From Coprinus comatus (taxonomy: Eukaryota > Basidiomycota > Agaricomycetes > Agaricales > Agaricaceae), in the NCBI GenBank assembly GCA_034638255.1, contig JAWPGT010000012.1, positions 434,001-498,000 of the forward strand: DNA of 64,000 nt, given 5' to 3'. Numbering within the stretch: the first letter of the stretch is position 1; every line of letters begins with the position of its first letter. The position numbers were made by a program, and so were the translations under genes. The notes under the pieces are model-generated. The model worked only from the letters and a program-made list of their open reading frames with translations. It made no database searches and was not told where the DNA came from. Of the stretch, positions 49,137 to 59,755 are shown piece by piece.

Positions 49137-52100
49137 ATGGCGAGAACGAAACAAACTGCAAGAAGGTCGAGAAGTGGACCACAGTTGTTATATAAGAGTC
49201 GAAGAAAGAATGAAGAAGCACAACGCGTCAATGTTCCGAATAGTAGAAAAAAGAAAGTGGTTTCATCATTGGTTTTGGATTCTGGTACAAATGCAAATAC
49301 AAGTGCTCATAGTAGCAGTAGTCGGAAGAAGAAAATAGGAACGAGTATGAGTATGAGTATGGTTGTGGATGAAATTCAAGGAACGACGAAGAGAGGAGGT
49401 TCAAATGCAAATTCAAATTCAAAATCGAGATCGAATCCGGTGAAAGATACTTCGATATCTTCACTTACGGATGCTTTGTCGAAACTTGGGACTTCATCGT
49501 CTTCCTCATCATCTTCTACGTCTTCATTTTCCAGTCTTGGTTCGGATTATGCTACTTCACAGTTTTTCAGTAATTCGTCGAGGGCTATGGGTATTATTAA
49601 GGATGTATGTGAGGCTTTTGATGGATTACCTTATGTGAAAGCCGTTGCGGGGTTGGTGAAGCATATCATTGAAATTATCGAGGTACATTTTAAGCTTGTT
49701 TTTTTTTGTGAACGCTTACTCATGGACGAGTTTCTTTTTATTGAATAGGAAGTTCAAGCATATAAAGATCGATGTAGAGCACTTGTTAATAAGGTTGTAC
49801 TCTTCTCACAAGGAATTTTTGAAGGGTTACTCAAGTTATCGAGGGTATTACATTCGTGTCCTGATAATCGAAGTGTTGCAGTCCAAGATCAACTACAAAG
49901 TTTACAAGACGAATTAGTTGATTTCTTTCGGTATGTTCGTTTTTAACTCGTTAGTTGTTTTGAGTAAATTGATTTTTTTCTTCGTTTGTTTAGTGTGCTA
50001 GAGTGCATGTATGCTATTCTGCAGAGTTTGACAACGTCGAAAGTTACTTCAAGATTTCTGCGTTATGTTTCTCGAAGGGAAATGCTTGAATCGATTGAGG
50101 AACAAGACAGGAATTTGGATACGTATATCCAATATTTTAATGTATGTCTTTATTTTTTATTTTTTGTTATGGATTGTTGGGTTTGTTGACGCACCATGTT
50201 GGTAGACAAAATCGAGTATCGCCCTTCGAATGGGTTTGTTTAACCCGTCTTCTGATCTGGTGAGAATAGAAAATATAGCATTCTATGGATGATGTTAACA
50301 AAGAACTTAGGGCCCGCACCAGCCGAGAGTATCGACAAAGATAAAGCAAATGTCCAATTCTACACCGCTCTATGGTCGTGAAAATGAACTGGAAACTCTT
50401 GTGGCACATTTCACGAATTCCAATTCTCAAACTAATCTTGCAATCCTCGGACCAGGAGGAATAGGCAAAACCGCACTCGCACTCTCATTATTCTCTTCTC
50501 AACAAATCATCTCTAAATTCGGTGCAAACCGTTACTTCGCCTCATGTACAGACACTTCTTCTTCATCTCTTGATCTCTTCATTCATGAACTTGCATCTTC
50601 TCTCAATATTCCTAGTACCGATGGACATAACATTTCCGGTGATAAACTCTTTAAAGTCATTCTTTCCTATCTTCAACAATCCACTCATTTACTCATTTTG
50701 GATAATTTGGAATCAATTTGGGATCCTATTGATACGAGGACACAAACTGAATTCTTATTATCGTCATTATCTTCCATTCCAACAGTCAATTTACTCATAA
50801 CAATTCGAGGTTCACAACATCCATCAAGAATATCATGGTCAACACTTTTACCTCCATTAAAACCATTATCATTTCTATCCGCACAACAACTTTTCACAAA
50901 AATTTCACATAAAGAAATTACAAATGATGAATATGCGAATAATTTAATTAAAGCTGTTGATTGTGTTCCTTTGGCTGTTAGTTTACTTGCTCATCTTGCA
51001 AGTGTTTATGGAGTTCGTACAGAAGAACTTTGGGAACGTTGGATTGATGAGAAGACTAAGATGATTAGTGAAAAAGGTGGTCCTGGTATTGGTGGTGGTG
51101 GATTTCAACAATGGGATAAAGAATTGAATTTGGATAGTTCGATTAAGGTTTCATTGGATGGACCTAGAATGAAATATGATAAAGATGCGATGGTGTTGAT
51201 TTGTGTTGTGGTGGTTTTACCGAATGGGATGTCGAAAAGAACTTTGATGAGTTTGATGGGCAAGTCTGGTGGTAGTGGAGAAAAGATGAATTGGAATGGG
51301 AATATGAATGTACGTGTTAGGGGGGGTGGAGTTAATTTGAAAAAAGGGTTGAATACGTTAAGACAATGTGCTTTGGTTTATGATGATGAAAACGATGATG
51401 ATGAGGAAGGCAAGGAAGGATTAAAGTGTTGAGTCCTATAAGACATTATGTTTTGGATCATTATCCATTACCATCTACGTCTACTACATCTCAGATTAGG
51501 AAGAACTTTAGCGATAGGAGTGAAGAGTTTGAGGAGAATGCTGGAGAGATGTATGAGAGGATGAAGGAGTATTTTTTGGAATTGGCTAGTAAGGGTTCTG
51601 AGAGAGTGGCGTTGGTTCATCAAGTTTTGAAATGGGAAATTGGGAATGTGGAGGAAATGGTGGTTAGAGGGTTGAATGAGTCTGTGTTTTTGGAAGAGCA
51701 TGATGAGGATGAGAGAATGGATGACGGTAGTGATGGTGATGATGAAATGAATGGAAGTGGTGTTGGGAATTGGAATTGGAATTGGAGAAATGTGGAAGAT
51801 GTTGTTGGTGGTGCTGTTTTGGGATTAGCGGAATATGTGTATGTTTCGGGTGTTGGAAGTTGTCAAGTACCTTTGGAAAAAGCGATTGAGAGGTTGGATG
51901 AGTTGTTGATTGAGATTAAAGCTAAAAATCGAAATCGAAATCTGAAGACTAAGGAAGAAACGAAAAGTTTAGGAATGAAGTTGAGAAGGTTTTTACTTGG
52001 TAGAACTCTAAACATCAAATCAACATTCGTATCATCTTCAACAACAACAACTCGACAAAGAACTCGAATCGAAGATCTTGAAATTCTTAAAGCTGATTGT

Positions 52101-53396
52101 CTTGGTTGTTGGGGTCAATTACTCAGTCAACAAGGAAATTACACTCAAGCTAAACTCAAATTCGAACAAGCATTAAAAATCCATATCGAACTCGAAGACT
52201 TGACAGGACAAGCAGCAGATTTATACAATTTAGGATGTTTATTAAATGTTCTTGATGAAGCTATCGAAAAATTCAAACAAGCTTCGAAAATTCATGAATT
52301 AATTGGAGATAAAGTTGGATTAGCTTATGATATGTTGGGTTTAGGTCAAGTTTATTTGCAAAGATGCGAATTGGCAAAAGCTAAAGAGGTTTTTGAAGTT
52401 GGATTGGGGAATTTGAAAGAATTGGGAGATGTGGTTGGACAGATAAGTGCGTTGAATAATATAGGACATACATTGAGTATGTGGAATAAATTTGAAGAAG
52501 CGGAGAGTTGGTTTGAAAAGGCTTTGGAGATAAATAAGGATTTGGAGGTGGGTGATGTTAGAGGGAAATCGGATAGTTTGTGTGGATTGGGTTCTACTTT
52601 GTTGTTGAGATCTAGATTTAAAGAAGCGGAGGAATGTGTTTTGAAAGCTATTGAATTGAAGAAACCTTTTGAAGATGCTGATCAGTATCATGTTCTTGGT
52701 AGGATTTTATGTGCGAATTGGAGATTGGAAGAAGCGTTGAAGGTTTTTGAGGATTTGAAAAATAGGGTTAGGGATAAGAAGGATGTGGTTGGGTGTGCAA
52801 ATGATTTGAAGTATTGGGCTTATACGAGATCTTTGTTGGGTAATTTGCAAGGTGTATTGGAAGTATTGGAGGATGTGGAGAGAATGTATGTGGAGGTAAA
52901 GAATGAAATTGGAGTTGCAGAGGTTAGGGTCATTAGAGGTGAAGTTTTGTTACGGTCGGAACGAGCTAGGGAGGCGGAGGAGAGTGTTATGGTGGCACTT
53001 GAAAAAATGAGAAATATGGATTGTAAACTTGGAGAGGCACAAGCTCTTTACGTGCTTGGATGTATTGCGTTGGAAGAGAAAAAATATGAGGAGGCTACCA
53101 AGAGATTGGAAGATGCGCTGATACTACATAAAGAAGTAGGAAGTGTGCAGGGAGCGGCTGATGATTTATTAAAGTTGGCTGAAGTGGTTATGAATGACGA
53201 TGAAACAAAGGCAATAAGAAGGATTGATGATGCTATGAAATTGCATATAAAAATCGGGGACAAGGCTGGACAAGGAGACGGGTGGTATTTGCGAGGATTA
53301 ATATACAAAGATAAGGACATGATTATTAGGGCTGTAGAGCTACATAGGGCTGCGCAGGTAGTGTACAAGGAGGAGCGGGACAGGAGAAGTATGTAG
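49137..53396 (+). CDS. NLR-like protein: histone H3-tail mimic, MLKL/HeLo-like bundle, NB-ARC, TPR
   Basis: Exons 49137..49682, 49749..49930, 49994..50141, 50206..50259 and from 50311. The protein begins MARTKQTARRSRSG; residues 2-9 equal the mature histone H3 N-terminus (A1-R8, with K4), and S10 is kept while K9 is Arg. Basic NLS-like patches (SRRKNEE, SRKKKVV, SRKKKIG) and a Ser-rich linker follow. Residues ~147-310 look like an MLKL_NTD/HeLo-type four-helix bundle (PYVKAVAGLVKHIIEIIEEV). The NB-ARC starts STPLYGREN with P-loop GPGGIGKTAL (~357), LLILDNLESIWD, LLITIRGSQ and CVPLAVSLL. From about 52,100 there are at least eight TPR-like units (YTQAKLKFEQALKIHIELED). The frame changes near 51,410 between NB-ARC and TPR; either a 53-nt intron (51355..51407, weak donor) or a 1-nt indel. 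Likely an intracellular non-self/cell-death receptor; the histone mimic suggests nuclear or chromatin action. Confidence 0.85.
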
Positions 53397-53599
53397 AATT
53401 CGCACGGTTGTGATGGGCTGGTTTATTTGTATTCGGAGGCTGTGACAAGGCGGTCTCCAACTCCCGTCACTGTCCGTCACGATATTGTCACTGAATCCCC
53501 CCCAAGCCAGTTGCGCAGGTCACGCCAGGCATCAGAACGACAGGCCGACAGCGTGCCAGTGGTCGACAACGAGTTAAATAGAAAATATCGTGTAGTTTT

Positions 53600-54744
53600 A
53601 TGGACAGCGGCATGCAGACCTCGAGTGGATCATCCTCTCGCAAGCGGCCGCGCGAAGGTGAAACGGAAAGTCAACGAATCAAGAGGGAGAAGGCTGCTGA
53701 GCGGCAGCGACGGAAACGGGAACGAGACCGAAATGCAGCGGTCGGGATGATTTCGTACAACACTGACAGCAACCAACAACACCCACAACATCAGCCACAA
53801 CATCCACACCACGCCCTACAGCAGCCACCACATATTCCGCAACCACCACCACCACCCCAGGACATCCAACAGCCAGACCTGACGCCCGAAGAATTAGCAC
53901 GAAGAGACCGAGTGCGGGCTGCGGCGAGGGAGCGGCAACGCAAACACCGGCGGATGGTCAAAGAGCGCAAGATGCGGGAGCTGGGGATTGACATGGGCAA
54001 TGAGATGATGCAGCCCATGGACGACGTCCACTACCGCAACCCTCCAGACTCCCAGTACCAGCAGGTCCTCCCACACGATCTCCAGCAGATGCCTCCCCCA
54101 CACCCTCCGATTCCTCACGAGCCTCCCTTCCCTCAGGGCCCACCCATCGGTGGCCAAACCTTTGCCTCCACACTCCTCCTCTCCTTCTCATGTGCACCTC
54201 TCCTCAAGCAGCATCTTCTACGCACCCTCAATATGACAAACGAAGAGCTCGCCTCTCTCGAGCCTATTATTGCAGAGGCCTGGGATCGCTGGGACCACCA
54301 GGTACTGTTTGCTTTACACAAATCTTTTATTCGCGTGCGTAACGCTAACACTGTCTGTCTGTCACAGCGTCGCATCTACCATGCTGAACAGGCTGCAAAG
54401 GGTGCTGGGGCTCCACAAGGCCCCCCGCCAAACCTAGCTCCTCCATATGCCCTGCCAGCCATGCCACACGATGAGCACGGTAATCCTACCCCCTTTGGCG
54501 CACCTCCACCTCAAGGTCCTCCAGGAGATCCAGACGCCACCGCCTTTCGTGCTCGATTCCATCGTCCCCTATTAGCTCAGCCACCTTTCAGAGCATATGC
54601 TGCAGAGGCTCACAACAGCAACAGCAACAGCAACAACAGCAACCGACTGCGACTGGAACTCCAAATGCGGCTTCATCAGAAGCAATCGATCCTCACCTAG
54701 GCGGGCAGCCCACAACATCAGGGTCTGCCAAGAGTGGGTATTAA
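53600..54744 (+). CDS. basic-region, Pro/Gln-rich protein (putative DNA-binding)
   Basis: Starts MDSGMQTSSGSSSRKRPRE. Two basic helical regions are visible: SQRIKREKAAERQRRKRERD and RRDRVRAAARERQRKHRRMV. Each resembles a bZIP-like basic region but no leucine zipper follows. Between them lie His/Gln/Pro repeats. A folded helical segment (PLLKQHLLRTLNMTNEELAS, then EPIIAEAWDRWDHQ) precedes the intron 54302..54367. After FRAYAAEA the natural continuation is a Gln run (10 Q), then PTATGTPNAASSEAIDPHLG and a stop at 54742-54744. That reading needs a frame change near 54,606; the unshifted frame stops at 54700. It is possibly a transcription regulator. It starts 203 nt after the NLR stop on the same strand. 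Confidence 0.65.
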
Positions 54745-55089
54745 CCCTTTCTTTCTCTGCCTTGCAAGCAGTGTTGTTGACTCTTTCGTTAGATGACAAT
54801 AGGAACTAACACATCCTTGGACAATTATATTCCCCACATCACAAGTACCTCTATGAAATTCTTTTTTTTTTCTGCATTAGCTACTCTGACCCTTTATTTT
54901 CCGGATGGTTTCTGCTCGCACACTGGCACTGTTGTTACATTGTTGTTACAGTACTTTTAGCAGTATATTCATTTATTTGCGCATTTTTTATTCGAGTCGA
55001 GTCGGAGTTTGAAATTACGCAAGCGAGTATCGCCACAAAACACGTCAACACGCGTCCCTTGCTCCCTCCTCCCTCCTCCCTCCTCACAA
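54745..55089. other. intergenic between basic-region gene and LSM14/SCD6
   Basis: 345 nt, with a T-tract near 54862 and ctccctcctccctcctccct just before the LSM14 start. Nothing else recognised. Confidence 0.5.
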
Positions 55090-56804
55090 ATGGCTCACAG
55101 CTTCATAGGGTTCGTACTCTCATACCCCACAGCACAACCCCTGCTCATCTCCAAATCATTAGAAAACCAATCTCTCTTATTTCTCATTCAGATGTAAGGT
55201 ATAGAGGTATTCTTGCTGGTATCGACCCAGTAGCCTCTACAATCCAATTATCCAATGGTATGTATCTTCGACTCTTTTCTACAGATTTAACCATGTTCAT
55301 CATCAAATAGTCTATTCTATGGGCACAGAATCTCGTCGGTATGTCTTGATCACAAAACAGAAACACGTTTTTTTTTGTGGCTCATACATTATGTATTAGA
55401 CCTCCAGCCGAATTCATACCCCCAGTACAGGATCCTTATCAGTATATCATTTTCAGAGCTTCAGAAGTGAAAGACCTGGCTGTTGATGAACCTGTTGCTC
55501 AACGAAGTGTTCATGATGATCCTGCTGTTCTTGGAGTGAGTGTTTTTTTCTTCTATCTGAATGAGAAAGATGAAACCAATTTCGGATGTAAACAAATTAC
55601 TTTGTCCAAGAGCGCAAAAACCATGTGGAAATTTCCGTTGCCTTCCTTCTGATCTTGTATAAATCATCATTGTGTCGTGTGCTAACGATTTTTCTCTCAT
55701 TCTAAATAGGCTTCTGCTCCTGTAACTGCACCCGCTGCCGCTCCATACTCTCCTTACCCTGCACCTGCCGAAGCAGTAGCTTCCGTTCCACCTCGACAAC
55801 TCGTTCCACCTCAACAACCACCACCTATTCCTCGTCAACCCCAACAACAAACCAAACCTCAAGCACAACCACCTCATGTTCAACAACCACCACCACAACA
55901 ACAGCCACCACCATCACAATCTCCCCAACCTCAACGTGGCAACACTAATAACAGAAGAGGTAATAATCCCATTCAAAATGCTGCCGCGTCTTTGGAAAGT
56001 GTCGAACGTGCTTTAGGTGATTTACGTGTTTCCAACAATCCTATTCCTAATCCTCAAGTTGCTCTTCCTACTCAAGGTCATCAACAAGGTCAAGGTCAAA
56101 GTAGTCGTGGTGGTAGACGTGGTGCTGCTCCTGGTGGTTCCGGTGGTGGAGGAAGAGGAGGAAATGGTAGAACTGGTGGTGCTGGTACGAATGAAGTTGA
56201 ACAAATAAAAGTTCCAAAGACGGATTTTGATTTCGAGAGTATGAATGCCAAGTTTACCAAGGTTGCTCTTGCCCAACAACAAGCGCAACTAGTTGAACAA
56301 AATGGAAATGATAGTAATGGTGAAAATAAAGAAAATGTGGAAGGTATACCTAATGGTACTACTTCATCAACATCGACATCGACATCTACAATAGGTACAA
56401 CAACAACAACAACAGAAAAACCAGAACCTGCATATAATCCACAAAAATCATTCTTTGATTCACTTTCATCATCTGCTTTAGGTGGTGGTCCTTCCGGTTC
56501 TGGTCCAGGATCAGGAGGTTTTAGAGGTGGTAGAGGTGGTGGTAGAGGTGGTGGTAATGGTAATGGTAATGGTAGTGGTAGAAATAGAAGAGAAGAGGAA
56601 AGAGAGAGGAATGTGGCTACTTTTGGTGAACCAGGTGGTGTTGGACTTATGGGACCTGGTGCTTATGTTGGTGGTTGGGGTGGTTATGGAAGGAGAGGTG
56701 GTAGAGCTAGAAGAGGTGGTGGTGGTGGTAATGGTGTTAATGGACATGGTGGGTATCAGAATCAAGGACAAGGGTATCAACAGGTTCAGGGTCAGGGTCA
56801 GTGA
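55090..56804 (+). CDS. SCD6: Lsm14/Scd6 family mRNP translation repressor
   Basis: Five exons (55090..55109, 55163..55257, 55311..55338, 55400..55535, 55710..56804) give 457 aa. Scd6/Lsm14 binds mRNA, eIF4G and decapping factors in P-bodies. The LSm domain is at residues 1-~90: MAHSFIGKPISLISHSDVRY, RGILAGIDPVASTIQLSNVY, SMGTESRRPPAEFIPP, YIIFRASEVKDLAVDE. A Pro/Gln linker follows, then the order DFDF motif (KTDFDFESMNAKF), FFD box (AYNPQKSFFDSLSS), TFG box (ERNVATFGEPGGVGLMG), with RGG repeats between and after. All family landmarks are present. The first coding exon is only 20 nt and exon 3 only 28 nt. Reading frame is clean throughout. Confidence 0.95.
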
Positions 56805-58229
56805 AGTGTTGGTTGATACCTTGATGAGAGAGGGTGTTTGTTGCTTTGATTTGATTTTCTTTTTTTTGTGAGAGAGAGTTGTGAAAATTTGTTGGTGTTA
56901 ATTATAACTTCTCTACTTTCTACTTTACCCTTTTACTTCATGTCCTTTTTTTAACGTGTGTTTTTTAACGAGCCGCTTTTCTTTTCCATTCTTTTTTTGG
57001 TACCTTGGTTTCGTTTTGTGGCTTTGAATGTCGTCAAGTGCTTGATTGAAATTCTAGGCTACGCTATTTGAACAAAATCCACTACTTTGTTCATCGTCGT
57101 TGTGTGTGTTCTTTTTTTCCTTTTCTTTTCCTCCTTTTTTTCATGATGGTTTTCCTGCTGTTAAAAAAAGTAAACGAACATTAGGGGTTATTTTTTTGAA
57201 TGAGTTTATTCATTCAAAAAAGTTGTATGATCAACTTACGCTCGCGCGCGCGCGTGTGTGTGTGTTGTAAAATGTGAAAAGAACAATAAATTATAAAATG
57301 GGGTGTACGAGTCGGTATATAGAATGATGTGATTGTGACGTGTGTGTGTGGGCGTGTGTTGGTCCCAGCTAAAGTGAATGTTTTGAACCTTGAGAAAACT
57401 TTTTTTTTTCTTTTTTTTTTTTTTGTGTGTATGGAGTCTTGGTTTTTTTTTATATGTTATATCAAACGATTGGGTGTTCCTAGCTTTGTTCTTGATTCTT
57501 GAGCTTGATCAAGGGAGAGATTAAAACATCTAAAAATCAATAACCAATAATAATGATAAAAAAACAATTTTATTTTTTATATATATAGGTGATTAATTAT
57601 AAATTGGCCGACGCGATCTCTAACACTCATATAACCAGACCTTTTTAAAAAAAAGTTTTTAGTATAATTCCAACTCTTCTCAACAACAAGTTGATATATC
57701 ACTTGTTAGTAGGTTCTGGGGAGAGATTGGTGCACAGTTAGGGATTACTTTTCCTATATATATATAGATAGTAGCAGTTGTAACTCCTGGAACAATATGA
57801 AAGCATGAAAAATGATATTGAAGACAAGTCATAATTCACTAGTGGACGTCCATTGTCCATTGTCCAGTAATCTTAAGAGTTGCTACTATAGAATGATTAT
57901 TTTTTTAATTTGAATACATTTTTGCTTCGAATTTTTTTTTTTTTGTGTGTGTGTGTGTGGGGGGGGGGGGGATAGATTCTTATTTCATCGAATGTGCATG
58001 TATACAAAATCACACAATTACCATCACCTACAAACAACATTCGACCACTTCCTACATCTACCCCCTCAGATTGCCAATTTTAGACAAGGACCCCATCCTC
58101 TTCGTCAATCCTAGTTCCTCTTTTATGAAAATGCACGATAGTTCATGTTTGCATCATATTTATATGTTACAATGTCAATTAACCTCGCGCGTCTTTAATT
58201 AAAGTGATAGTGGCTGATGGAGTAATCCA
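56805..58229. other. intergenic, 3' flank of LSM14/SCD6, simple repeats
   Basis: T-rich 3' flank, then (CG)n(TG)n at 57242..57264, several T tracts, and (TG)n G12 at about 57944-57971. No ORF is supported. Confidence 0.6.
57242..57264. repeat. alternating CG/TG purine-pyrimidine tract
   Basis: tcgcgcgcgcgcgtgtgtgtgtg: strictly alternating purine and pyrimidine, a potential Z-DNA former, downstream of the LSM14/SCD6 stop. Confidence 0.8.
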
Positions 58230-58233
58230 GTCG

Positions 58234-59530
58234 TCATAATTCAAAAATCACCAGAATGATCCAGAAGACTGAGAGTACGAGTGCTGATTGCTTTTCCAGT
58301 TGAATCGAATTGCAATCGAATTTGGGATCAGTGGATGATGAAGTTATAAACCAGATCAGATTCTGGTACATGAACGGGTCATGAAAGATTGGAAGTGATT
58401 TAATGGTGTAGTCCAATGGAATTCGGTGTGATGGTAGTAACTCGCAAGAAGTGTTGTGAGTCTCGATCTGTTGAACAGTTATATAGCTCAATCAGACTTA
58501 GCCCTATAAACATGACCAATTCGTCAGAGGGTACATATATCTTATAGTACTAAGATGATATTCAGAAAAGAAAGTCTACCAGAAGAGACGGGAGAATGAA
58601 ACCTACCTCTTCTGTTTCTGGGTCCGATTCGATCATTGAAGGTGAGAGTTGAAGTTCTTTACCGTTCTTATCCAAGGTATGGTTTTCCTTCCAGTGACAG
58701 AGATTCAACATCCTTGTCGATTTTATTGACCATGTCTCTGCAAGAGTTCAATATGAAGTGGCGAATCCCCAGTCCTGTCTAGTGTTTCCTAGTGTTTCAG
58801 TCGGAGATCCCTAGCTTTGAGATATGCGGCTTCTCCATATCTAATCACATCAATAGGGTAAAATATTGTGGTTCCTAAGAGACTATCCTCAAGATATAGA
58901 AATGGGTAGAGGGAAGAGACGGCGACCCCCATCGTGGTTCCGAAGCTGAAGACATCAAAATGTATGTAACAAACGGCACTGTTGTAATCAGCCTGTGTTG
59001 TAACGAGAGTTCGTCGTTCCATAGTTGGAGAATTGAGATCATAACAGTTTATCAAGTGGTTATCCCAATGCAGTAACCATCGTCCACCGGGAACTAATGC
59101 AGCATATTCGTTATTAGAAAATGCCGCTGGAAGACCTCTTGCATTGATTGAGAGTGAGGAGGAATCTCATCTGAAAACAAAGCCTCTCGAACTTGAAGCC
59201 GTTTTATAACCCATTGTTGTAATTCATCGATAGTGTAATCTCGGATGTCTCCTTCTGGTCTTATATATTCGGGCCCAGAACCAAGGTACTTGATGAATGT
59301 GTATCACAGTTGGCGGGTATGAGTAGCTTGGTACCAGGCGGTGCAGACCTAGGGGTTTAGCTATCAGAATATACCTTATCATTACCAGGATGAACTCGAT
59401 GACATATAAGTTTGTCCGTCAACAAACTGCGCTAGTTGACAAGCTCAAGAGTAGCAGAGATAATCTCAAGAGGAACATCGTTAGAAGTGGCGTTCATGGT
59501 GTCGCTGTTGTGTCGGTTGGAATAATTTGT
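58234..59530 (-). pseudogene. decayed F-box gene, copy B
   Basis: Homologous to copy A at 34.2-35.6 kb. Minus-strand pieces, in order: NDVPLEIISATLELVN (F-box start), RSLLTDKLICHRVHPG, THTRQL then TGA where W is expected, YTFIKYLGSGPEYIRPEGD, IRDYTIDELQQWVIKRLQVR, ALVPGGRWLLHWDNHL, NCYDLNSPTMERRTLV and YPIDVIRYGEAAYLKARDL. The first half is hit by a stop and frameshifts; the stretch 58789..59055 is still open. The 3' end is unclear. It is less decayed than copy A. It is distinct from the three intact F-box genes. Confidence 0.72.
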
Positions 59531-59755
59531 CAGGGAATTTCTTATTCCAAATCAAGGTATAAGAGCTTTTATCCTCAAAGCAATTGTAAACTCTCTTTAT
59601 TGGTTCGAACGTGAAGAGGATAGAAAGAGTATAGATACAGCATAGGAGAAGTCTCCACTATACTCACAATTGTAACCCATCAATAATTATAGAGCTATGT
59701 GGTGACAAGTGTAATTCGAGCTCACCAAAAACATAAATAACAGATAAAAAAAGTT

